Source: Polaromonas sp. (GTDB lineage: Bacteria > Pseudomonadota > Gammaproteobacteria > Burkholderiales > Burkholderiaceae_C). From it: a stretch of 64,000 bases of DNA. The position numbers and the translations under genes were made by a program. Below the pieces are notes generated by a model that saw only the letters and a list, made by a program, of their open reading frames with translations, was not told where the DNA came from and searched no databases. The stretch covers positions 104,413 to 168,412 of the forward strand of contig NZ_JACPOF010000024.1 of NCBI RefSeq assembly GCF_016185115.1. Direction: 5' to 3'. Shown piece after piece: positions 8,816-15,390 of the stretch. Numbering within the stretch: the stretch's first letter is position 1; the number at the start of each line of letters is the position of its first letter.

Positions 8816-9609
8816 GCGAATGTGCTTTCCGGTTCGGTTTCAAGTGAGTCGTTCAGGCGGTCGGTGACCAGCATCTTGCCGGGCGCGTGGGTGATGAAAA
8901 AATCAATGCCTGACTTCTGCAGGGCCACCGTCGCCGTCAGGCCGCAGCCCCAATACATGGGGATTTCGCCGGGCAGTGGGTTCAGTACTTCGCCAAAGTC
9001 AGGTGCGGCAATATTGCTGATGCCCAGCGTGGCCGGATCTCCCATGTGAATGGGCCCGCCATGCACGCGGGAGAAACGGCGCGTGACCTCCCGAACCGTG
9101 GGTACGGACTCTTTGGCAAATGGCCGCATCGACACCACCAGCGGCCCGCCGAAAACACCTCGGCCACGCATCTCCACCTTCGTCGTGAACAACGGGCCCT
9201 GTATGCCCAGTTCTACATGACGCAGGCGCACACCGGCTTTCAGCAAGGCATCTTCCATCGAGAACCAGCAACCAATGGCCACGACCACCAGGTCATCGCG
9301 CCAGACGTCAGAAATGTCAGTGACTTCTTCAGGCGCCAGGCCTGGCCTGTGTATGTGATAGCCGGGAAGATCGGTGCGCACATCCAGATCTGTCCCCAGT
9401 GCCGGAATATTCGGACTGCCAACTGTGCCCACGCCCAGCACCGGGCAGGCAAAGGCGTTGAGATTGCAGAACGCAATGAAGTCATCCACATGCCGCTGCG
9501 GCAACACAACCAGGTTGGCCTGGACATGACCGGGCGCACGCCCAGTCGTCAGCCCGGTGTAGTCACCGCGCCGTATGACGTGCCTGAGCTCAAGTGCTGA
9601 AGAAGTCAT
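8812..9609 (-). CDS. DUF1445 putative hydro-lyase / D-glutamate cyclase-like
   Basis: The track ORF (8812-10083) runs into the neighbouring SDR gene. The true start is ATG 9609 (MTSSALELRHVIRRGDYTGLTTG), 8 nt after the SDR stop, giving 265 aa, the normal length of the family. Conserved stretches: the N-terminal R-x-G-x-x-x-G-x-T-x-G with GHVQANLVVLP, FCNLNAFACPVLGVG, PNIPALGTDLDVRTDLPGY, the CWFSMEDALLKAG block and the C-terminal YWGCGLTATVAL. Some relatives are D-glutamate cyclases that form 5-oxo-D-proline; most are annotated only as hydro-lyases. Beside a cyclic amidohydrolase, a role on a ring-opened ureide or acyl amino acid is an attractive guess. Confidence 0.8.
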   Translation of the reverse strand: MTSSALELRHVIRRGDYTGLTTGRAPGHVQANLVVLPQRHVDDFIAFCNLNAFACPVLGVGTVGSPNIPALGTDLDVRTDLPGYHIHRPGLAPEEVTDISDVWRDDLVVVAIGCWFSMEDALLKAGVRLRHVELGIQGPLFTTKVEMRGRGVFGGPLVVSMRPFAKESVPTVREVTRRFSRVHGGPIHMGDPATLGISNIAAPDFGEVLNPLPGEIPMYWGCGLTATVALQKSGIDFFITHAPGKMLVTDRLNDSLETEPESTFA

Positions 9610-9617
9610 CCGAAAAA

Positions 9618-10409
9618 TCAGACCGAGCGGATATTGCCGCCATCGCAGCGCAGCATGCTGCCAGTCATGTAGCTCGCAGGCACGCTGGCGATAAAAGCAG
9701 CCAGCGCACCAAACTCTGCCGGCGCGCCGTAGCGGCCCATGGGAATCATGGCCGTCGAGCGGCGCTTGGCTTCTTCCATCGTGATGTTGTCTTTCTTTGC
9801 CACGGCTTCGTCTGTCATGCGCACACGCTCGGTGTCTATGCGGCCGGGCACCAGCACATTGACGGTCACGCCGTCCCTGGCAACTTCCATCGACAGCGTT
9901 TTGGACCAGGTCACCAGCGCATTGCGCAGGGTGTTGGACACACCCAGTATGGGAATAGGCTGCACCACACCTGAGGAGACCACTGTCATGATGCGACCCC
10001 ACTGGCGTTTGCGCATGCCGGGCAGCAAGGCGTCTGTCAGCGTGATGACGGAGAGCACCATCTCGTTGAAGCTCGATGTCCATTCGGTTATGCCGCGTTC
10101 GCTTGCGCCGCCATAACCCGGCCCGCCGGTGTTGTTGACAAGAATGTCTATGGAGCCAAAGCTGTCGGTCACCCTTGATGCGAAGGCCGGAAGCCCTGCC
10201 ACGTCCGCGAGGTCGAGCGCAAAGGCCTCTACCTGTGCACCCGGGTTACAGGCTTTCAGTTCAGCCACAGCCGCCTTCATGCGTTCCGCATCGCGGCCGG
10301 TGATGGCGACGTTCACGCCTTCACGCACCAGCGCCTGCGCAATGCCCTGGCCTATGCCGCGGTTGCCACCGAGTACGAGTGCGCGTTTGCCTGTGATGCC
10401 TAGGTCCAT
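9618..10409 (-). CDS. SDR-family oxidoreductase lacking the YxxxK motif
   Basis: 263 aa with a Rossmann N-terminus (ALVLGGNRGIGQGIAQAL, cofactor motif GGNRGIG), the NNTGG variant of the NNAG motif, and a C-terminal YMTGSMLRCDGGNIRSV strand typical of FabG-like SDRs. Where classical members have Y-x-x-x-K, this one reads SNTLRNALVTWSK, so Tyr becomes Ser and Lys becomes Arg. Some proteobacterial SDR subgroups share this SNxxR form; their reactions are poorly defined and may not be ordinary ketone reductions. The 5' end overlaps the dihydropyrimidinase stop by 10 nt, so both are in one operon. Confidence 0.8.
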   Translation of the reverse strand: MDLGITGKRALVLGGNRGIGQGIAQALVREGVNVAITGRDAERMKAAVAELKACNPGAQVEAFALDLADVAGLPAFASRVTDSFGSIDILVNNTGGPGYGGASERGITEWTSSFNEMVLSVITLTDALLPGMRKRQWGRIMTVVSSGVVQPIPILGVSNTLRNALVTWSKTLSMEVARDGVTVNVLVPGRIDTERVRMTDEAVAKKDNITMEEAKRRSTAMIPMGRYGAPAEFGALAAFIASVPASYMTGSMLRCDGGNIRSV

Positions 10410-11830
10410 GCCCTGTCTCCTTTTTTTGCCCTGAAACGCTTGAGAAATTGACCCTGCCCCGGCTTGCCGAGCAGTTCGCCCTCATGGCAAACCACCTGCC
10501 CGCGCGACAGCACCGTGACCGGCCAGCCGGTGAGTGTGCGACCCTCATAGGGCGTGTAGTCCACGTTGTGGTGCAGCATGTCGTTGGTAATGGTGACCTT
10601 GCGCTCGGGGTCCCAGATGGCGATGTCGGCATCCGCGCCCACCGCAATCGTGCCCTTTTGCGGGTGCAGGCCATAGAGCTTGGCGGCATTGGTTGAATTG
10701 AGCGCCACAAACCGGTTGAGGTCAAGCCGGCCCGTCATCACACCCTCAGAGAACAGAAGGGCCGAACGCGTCTCCAGCCCCGGTATGCCGTTGGCCACCT
10801 TGCTGAAGGATATCTTCGGCCCATACATGAGCTTGCCGCCCTCGTCGAAACGGTAGGGCGCGTGGTCGGATGAAAAAATATCGAACAGGCCGTCTTCAAT
10901 GCCCTGCCAGACATGGGCCTGGTTGGCCGGGTCACGCGGCGGCGGGCTGCACATGCACTTGGCACCCAGAAAATCCGGCAGGGCCAGATCACGGGTCGAC
11001 AGAAAAAGGTATTGCGGGCAGGTTTCTGCAAAGATCTTCACGCCTCGGGCACGGGCCCGGCGGATTTCTTCCATCGCGTCCTTGCCTGACACATGCACGA
11101 TCAGCAGGTTGGCTTCGGCCACTTCAGACAGTGTGATGGCGCGGTGTGTGGCTTCGCGCTCGACCGCCATGGGGCGCGAGTCTTCGTGGTAACGCGGTTC
11201 GGTCTTGCCCTCGGCCTCCAGCTTTTCAGTCAGCCAGGCAATGCACTCATAGTTCTCGGCGTGAATCATGGTCAGCGCGCCGGCGCGCTGGTTGACGTCA
11301 AGCACATCCAGAATCTGCCGGTCCGACAGTTTCATGGCCTCGTAGGTCATGTAGACCTTGACCGATGCATAACCTTCGGCGATCAGCGAGGGCAATTCGT
11401 CTTTCAGCACCGGCTGCGTCGGGTCGGAGACGATGAGGTGAAAGCCGTAGTCGATATAGGCCTTGCCGCCGGCGCGCCGGTGATAGTCCTCTACCGCCGC
11501 GCGCACTGACTGGCCGCGGTGCTGCACCGCGAATGGAATGATGGTGGTGGTGCCGCCGAACACGGCCGACAGGCTGCCTGACTCGAAGTTGTCGGCCATG
11601 ATGGCACCGCCAGAGGCCAGGCCCTGGGCACGCGGCTGATCGAGATGGCAATGGGCATCAATGCCGCCTGGCAGCACCAGCTTGCCGGAGGCATCAATCG
11701 TCTGTTTGGCGCTGGTAAGGGAACTGCCGAGCGCAACAATCCTGCCGCCGGTGATGCCTACATCGCTGCGAAAGGTGTCTGAAGCGGTGGCGACCGTGCC
11801 GCCCCTGATAACAAGATCAAATTCAGTCAT
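10400..11830 (-). CDS. hydA: Dihydropyrimidinase / D-hydantoinase
   Basis: 476-aa cyclic amidohydrolase. The binuclear metal site is recognisable: H60-x-H62 in GGIDAHCHLD, the carbamylated Lys158 in ASVKVYMTYEAM, His in TMIHAENYE, His in LIVHVSGKDAMEEI and the Asp of SSDHAPYRF. The C-terminal GTIAVGADADIAIWDPE strand is usual for the family. The enzymes hydrolyse dihydrouracil, hydantoins or related cyclic ureides and imides. No beta-ureidopropionase or dihydropyrimidine dehydrogenase lies beside it, so this need not be uracil catabolism. Its start overlaps the permease stop (ATGA) and its end overlaps the SDR gene. Confidence 0.87.
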   Translation of the reverse strand: MTEFDLVIRGGTVATASDTFRSDVGITGGRIVALGSSLTSAKQTIDASGKLVLPGGIDAHCHLDQPRAQGLASGGAIMADNFESGSLSAVFGGTTTIIPFAVQHRGQSVRAAVEDYHRRAGGKAYIDYGFHLIVSDPTQPVLKDELPSLIAEGYASVKVYMTYEAMKLSDRQILDVLDVNQRAGALTMIHAENYECIAWLTEKLEAEGKTEPRYHEDSRPMAVEREATHRAITLSEVAEANLLIVHVSGKDAMEEIRRARARGVKIFAETCPQYLFLSTRDLALPDFLGAKCMCSPPPRDPANQAHVWQGIEDGLFDIFSSDHAPYRFDEGGKLMYGPKISFSKVANGIPGLETRSALLFSEGVMTGRLDLNRFVALNSTNAAKLYGLHPQKGTIAVGADADIAIWDPERKVTITNDMLHHNVDYTPYEGRTLTGWPVTVLSRGQVVCHEGELLGKPGQGQFLKRFRAKKGDRAWT

Positions 11831-12603
11831 GACAGCATGCCGTCGTCACGCTGCGACCAGAAAGTCGTGCGTTTTTCAATCACGGCAAAGATGGCATACA
11901 TGGCCACACCCATGACGGAGGTGACGATGAGGCCGGCAAACACCAGCGGCGTGTCAAAGTTGGAAGTTGCAGCCATCATCAGGTAGCCGATGCCTCGCTT
12001 GGAAGCCACCGTCTCTGAAATGATGGCACCCACAAAGGCCAGCGTGACGGCGACCTTGAGTGATGCAAAAAAGTAGGGCATGGCGCGCGGAAAGCCGACC
12101 TTGACCAGGATGTCGCGGCGGCTGGCACCCAGGGCGCGCAGCACGTCGAGCAGTTCGGGCTCCACCGTCGCCAGACCCGTCGCGATGTTCACCGCAATCG
12201 GGAAGAAGGACACCATGAAGGCCGTCAGGATGGCGGGCACCGTGCCTGCGCCGAACCAGATCACAAACACCGGCACAACCGCCACCTTGGGAACACTGTT
12301 GAAAGCCACCAGCACCGGGTACAGCCCGCGGTAGATCAGGCGCGACGAACCGATGGCGATGCCCAGCGCCACACCCAGCACCACGGCGAGCACAAAACCT
12401 GCCAGCGTTGAGAGCAGCGTGAAGCCAGCGTTTTCAAGAATGGGCGAGGTCCACTGCACCATGGACTGCGCAATCGCATAGGGGCTGGGCAGCAAAAAGG
12501 GTTTGATGTCAAACGCGACACAGGCAAACTGCCAGATGACGAGAAGGCCGATCACAAAAAACCAGGGCATCGCGTTTTCAAGCGTGCGTGTACTCATCTT
12601 CAT
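11827..12603 (-). CDS. ABC transporter permease (SsuC/TauC family)
   Basis: 258 aa with about six transmembrane helices; the first is WFFVIGLLVIWQFACVAF. The cytoplasmic EAA loop reads ELLDVLRALGASRRDILVKVGFPRAMPYFFASLKVAVTLAFVGAIISE, typical of nitrate/sulfonate/taurine-type importers. It forms the channel with the ATPase at 7545-8366 and receives substrate from the binding protein encoded just upstream. ATG 12603 is the track start; a second ATG two codons on is equally possible. An inverted repeat at 12626-12656 sits between it and the binding-protein gene. Confidence 0.87.
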   Translation of the reverse strand: MKMSTRTLENAMPWFFVIGLLVIWQFACVAFDIKPFLLPSPYAIAQSMVQWTSPILENAGFTLLSTLAGFVLAVVLGVALGIAIGSSRLIYRGLYPVLVAFNSVPKVAVVPVFVIWFGAGTVPAILTAFMVSFFPIAVNIATGLATVEPELLDVLRALGASRRDILVKVGFPRAMPYFFASLKVAVTLAFVGAIISETVASKRGIGYLMMAATSNFDTPLVFAGLIVTSVMGVAMYAIFAVIEKRTTFWSQRDDGMLS

Positions 12604-12625
12604 GATCGGCTTTCTTCTTCTGTCG

Positions 12626-12656
12626 ATTCAGGGCTGCGGTTGCTTGAGTCCTGAAT
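12626..12656 (-). promoter_or_regulatory. Inverted repeat between binding-protein and permease genes
   Basis: ATTCAGG and CCTGAAT form perfect 7-nt arms around a 17-nt spacer directly 3' of the binding-protein stop codon. No T-run follows. Such a hairpin could protect the upstream mRNA end so that more binding protein than permease is made; this is inference from position. Confidence 0.35.
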
Positions 12657-12659
12657 GGC

Positions 12660-13718
12660 TCAAGGCAGCTTGCGGCTGGCCAGCGGCGGTAAAAACGCGT
12701 TGGTGAATACGTCTGCCGATGTGGGTTTGCCCGGCAGGTCAAATGCCCTGGACAGGACGGCAACTGATTTGTCAAGCCGCGCAGCGCGAACGCCGCCCAT
12801 GCCGTCAGCCGTTGACTCTGGCGTAGTGATCTGGTTCTTGATCAGCCACTGGAGTTTTTCCATCTCCAGTTTTTCATCGGCCAGCGGCGCCTGCTTTTTA
12901 AGCGCGGCAATCGCGGCAGCCGGGTTGGCCACGGCGTCGCGCCAGCCCTTGGCAGCTGCGGCTACAAAACCCTTGACGATGGCAGGTTTGGTTTCCAGCA
13001 TCTTTTTGGAGGCGATGATGCTGTTGCCATACAGGTCCATGCCCGCATCGGAGTAATAAAGAAACTTGATGTCTGCCGGCTTGATGCCCTGCCGTACCAG
13101 GCTGAAGTACATGGTCGAGTCAAAACCAAGAATGGCTTCGACATCGCCCTTGAGCAGCATAGCTTCGCGCAGGCGCAGGTCGCCATACTCCCATTTCACA
13201 CTGTCAGGCTTCACGCCCGTCATCCCTGCGTAGACCGGGAAAAGTTTGTAGGCACCATCGCTAAGCGAGCCGCCCATCTTTTTGCCGGCCAGGTCAGCCG
13301 GCTTGTTGATGTTGGCTTTTGCAAAGCTGGCAATTGACAGCGGCGAGCGGTAATAAAGCATGTACACCGCCTTGCCGGCGCTGCCGGGGTTCTTGGCGTT
13401 GAATTCCAGCAGCACATTGACGTCGGCAAAACCGAAGTCATACGCCCCGCTGCCGATGCGGGTGACGGCCTCGCCGGAGCCGCCCGACGGGTCCATGTTG
13501 ACGGTGATGCCTTCTGCTGCGAAGTAGCCTTTTTCCTGCGCCAGGAAGAAGGCGGCGTTGCTGCCGTCGAAAGGTGCGTTGAGGGACACCTTGACTTCAG
13601 TCGTGGGGGTTTGTGCGGCAGCGCTAGCCATCAGGCCGATGCAGCCGAGCGCCGTCAATGCCACGACAAGAGCCCTGCGCTCAAGTCCTGTCTGAACTGG
13701 GTAAATAGTGTTGGCCAT
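12660..13718 (-). CDS. ABC transporter substrate-binding protein (NMT1/THI5-like, SsuA type)
   Basis: 352-aa periplasmic binding protein with signal peptide (RRALVVALTALGCIGLMASAAAQ). The mature N-terminus VKVSLNAPFDGSNAAFFLAQEKGYFAAEGITVNM, followed by GGSGEAVTRIGSGAYDFGFADVNVLLEF, is the classic NMT1/SsuA pattern. Family ligands include pyrimidine precursors (THI5), sulfonates, nitrate and hydroxymethylpyrimidine-like molecules; here the cotranscribed dihydropyrimidinase suggests a cyclic ureide or imide (inference). It is the first gene of the operon and is divergent from the GntR regulator. Confidence 0.88.
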   Translation of the reverse strand: MANTIYPVQTGLERRALVVALTALGCIGLMASAAAQTPTTEVKVSLNAPFDGSNAAFFLAQEKGYFAAEGITVNMDPSGGSGEAVTRIGSGAYDFGFADVNVLLEFNAKNPGSAGKAVYMLYYRSPLSIASFAKANINKPADLAGKKMGGSLSDGAYKLFPVYAGMTGVKPDSVKWEYGDLRLREAMLLKGDVEAILGFDSTMYFSLVRQGIKPADIKFLYYSDAGMDLYGNSIIASKKMLETKPAIVKGFVAAAAKGWRDAVANPAAAIAALKKQAPLADEKLEMEKLQWLIKNQITTPESTADGMGGVRAARLDKSVAVLSRAFDLPGKPTSADVFTNAFLPPLASRKLP

Positions 13719-13739
13719 AAAAGATCTCTTGTCGTGATG

Positions 13740-13751
13740 TGCAAAATTGCA
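13740..13751. promoter_or_regulatory. Candidate operator for the GntR regulator
   Basis: TGCAA-AA-TTGCA, perfect 5-nt arms, lies 21 nt upstream of the binding-protein start and inside the divergent region shared with the GntR gene. A related ATTTTGCACAAAT occurs about 60 nt further on. FCD-type GntR proteins commonly bind short palindromes in such positions. The site was seen by eye only. Confidence 0.4.
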
Positions 13752-13864
13752 TGACTATCAATGCAAACCGCGTGCCAGCCTTGTTTGCTATTTTGTATTT
13801 TTATTTTGCACAAATCATGCTTAAAATTGCGCGCAATCCTGAACGCCACACAAGCCACTCCGCC

Positions 13865-14608
13865 ATGACCAAAGCATCAGAAGCCAAAGCCGCGAAATCT
13901 GCCGCCATCGACCTGTCTGTCGAGGATGTGTACCGCAGCGTGATGGACGCCATCGTGGACCAGCGCCTGCTGCCCGGCACACGACTCAACGAACTCGCGA
14001 TGTGCGAGGCTTTCAAGCTCTCCAGGCGCGAAATGGAACGGGTGTTTGCACGGCTGGCTTTTGAGAGCATGGTGCGGCTGGTGCCCAATCGCGGCGCTTT
14101 TGTTGCCAGCCCCGACGCAAAGGAAGCACGGGCGATCTTTGCGGCACGCAAGACCATAGAGGCCGGCATCGTCGAGCTGGCTGCGGCGCGGGCATCGGGC
14201 GCCGACTTCAAGGTGCTGGCTAAAAACATCGCCGAAGAAGAGGCGCACCGCCGCGCCGGCCGCATGCGTGAGGCGATCAAACTGTCAGGGCAGTTTCATC
14301 TGCTGCTCTCGGAAATTGCCGACAACGCCATCCTGGCCGACCAGGTCAGGCAACTGGTGGCGCGTACCTCCCTTGTGACCAGCCTCTATGAAAACCCCAG
14401 CGAAATGGGTTGCTGGCACGATGACCACAACAAGCTGATTGAACACCTGCGCGCTCACCAGCCCAAAAGGGCGGCCGACCTGATGCGCAGGCACCTGGAC
14501 GACCTGGAAGAAAGCCTGGACCTGGACCGGAAAATCAGCAGCAAGACGAATTTGCGCGCAATTTTTGGGCTGGATATGCCTGATCCGGCGCCAAAAAACA
14601 GGGGCTGA
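13865..14608 (+). CDS. GntR-family transcriptional regulator (FCD domain)
   Basis: I start at ATG 13865 (MTKASEAKAAKSAAID), 247 aa; the track extension to 13739 covers the AT-rich intergenic region. A winged helix occupies roughly residues 18-80 (VYRSVMDAIVDQRLLPGTRLNELAMCEAFKLSRREMERVFARLAFESMVRLVPNRGAFVASP), followed by an all-helical FCD effector domain (ARAIFAARKTIEAGIVELAAARASG...). FCD domains bind organic acids, often with a metal. Divergent placement next to the transporter/dihydropyrimidinase operon makes it the probable substrate-responsive repressor of that operon and of itself. Confidence 0.85.
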   Translation: MTKASEAKAAKSAAIDLSVEDVYRSVMDAIVDQRLLPGTRLNELAMCEAFKLSRREMERVFARLAFESMVRLVPNRGAFVASPDAKEARAIFAARKTIEAGIVELAAARASGADFKVLAKNIAEEEAHRRAGRMREAIKLSGQFHLLLSEIADNAILADQVRQLVARTSLVTSLYENPSEMGCWHDDHNKLIEHLRAHQPKRAADLMRRHLDDLEESLDLDRKISSKTNLRAIFGLDMPDPAPKNRG

Positions 14609-14622
14609 AGGCTGGTCAAACA

Positions 14623-14656
14623 TGCACCCGAAACGGACATTTCGCCGTTTTGGTGC
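14623..14656. terminator. Hairpin between convergent GntR and kdpE genes
   Basis: TGCACCCGAAACGG pairs with CCGTTTTGGTGCA around ACATTTCG: 13 pairs with one bulge and one wobble. It lies in the 65-nt gap between the two convergent stop codons and could stop or block transcription from both sides. There is no strong T-run, so intrinsic termination is uncertain. Confidence 0.5.
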
Positions 14657-14673
14657 AGCCTGGCGCAGCACTT

Positions 14674-15381
14674 TCAGGTAATTAAAAGCCGGTAACCTAC
14701 CGCTGTTTCGGTCAGCAGGTGCACGGGCTGGGCCGGGTCAGCCTCCAGCTTTTGCCGCAAATGGCCCATGTAGATGCGCAGGTAATGGCTCTGGTCGGCA
14801 TGCGACGGCCCCCAGACCTCGCGCAGCAGCTGGCGGTGCGTCAGCACACGGCCGGCATTGGCCATGAGCACGCTGAGCAGGCGGTATTCAATCGGCGTCA
14901 GGTGCACCTCGGCTCCCGCACGCCTGACGATGCGCGCCTGGCGATCCACCTCGACCTCACCGAAACGAAACACGGGGTCGGCTTCTTCGGCCGCCGCGCC
15001 ATCAACTGCTGCAGCGCGGGGGCGGCGCAGGTTGGCGCGCACCCGGGCCAGCAATTCGCCCACACCAAAAGGTTTGGTCAGGTAATCGTCTGCACCTGCA
15101 TCCAGCGCAGCAATCTTGTCGGCCTCATCGCTGCGCGCGGACAGCACGATGATGGGCACGGCAGACCAGCCGCGCACATCGCGAATCACATCCAGGCCGT
15201 CGCCATCGGGCAGGCCGAGGTCCAGCACCAGCAGGTCAGGCTTTCGTGTACCGGCTTCTGTCAGCCCCTTTTTTGCGGTGTCGGCTTCATGCACCTGCCA
15301 GCCCTCGGCCTCCAGCGCGCTGCGTACAAAGCGGCGGATCTGCGGCTCGTCTTCTATAACGACAACGACGGGAGTAGACAT
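14674..15381 (-). CDS. kdpE: Two-component response regulator KdpE
   Basis: 235-aa OmpR-type regulator. The receiver domain has acidic pocket EDE at residues 10-12, phosphoacceptor Asp54 in LLVLDLGLPDGDG, the switch residue in PIIVLSARS and Lys in DDYLTKPFG. A winged-helix DNA-binding domain follows (VHLTPIEYRLLSVLMANAGRVLTHRQLLREVWG ... SHYLRIYMGHLRQKLE). Phosphorylated by KdpD, it activates the kdp operon under K+ limitation or osmotic upshift. It lies 9 nt after kdpD and is the last gene of the operon, as usual. The bases just before its ATG (CTCCCCTC) do not resemble a ribosome-binding site, so translation may depend on coupling to kdpD. Confidence 0.93.
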   Translation of the reverse strand: MSTPVVVVIEDEPQIRRFVRSALEAEGWQVHEADTAKKGLTEAGTRKPDLLVLDLGLPDGDGLDVIRDVRGWSAVPIIVLSARSDEADKIAALDAGADDYLTKPFGVGELLARVRANLRRPRAAAVDGAAAEEADPVFRFGEVEVDRQARIVRRAGAEVHLTPIEYRLLSVLMANAGRVLTHRQLLREVWGPSHADQSHYLRIYMGHLRQKLEADPAQPVHLLTETAVGYRLLIT

Positions 15382-15390
15382 GAGGGGAGT

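Noticed and set aside
9610-10083. 5' extension of the DUF1445 ORF (track 8812-10083, 423 aa)
   Set aside because: The extra residues are an out-of-frame reading of the SDR gene on the same strand; homology begins at MTSSALEL (ATG 9609).
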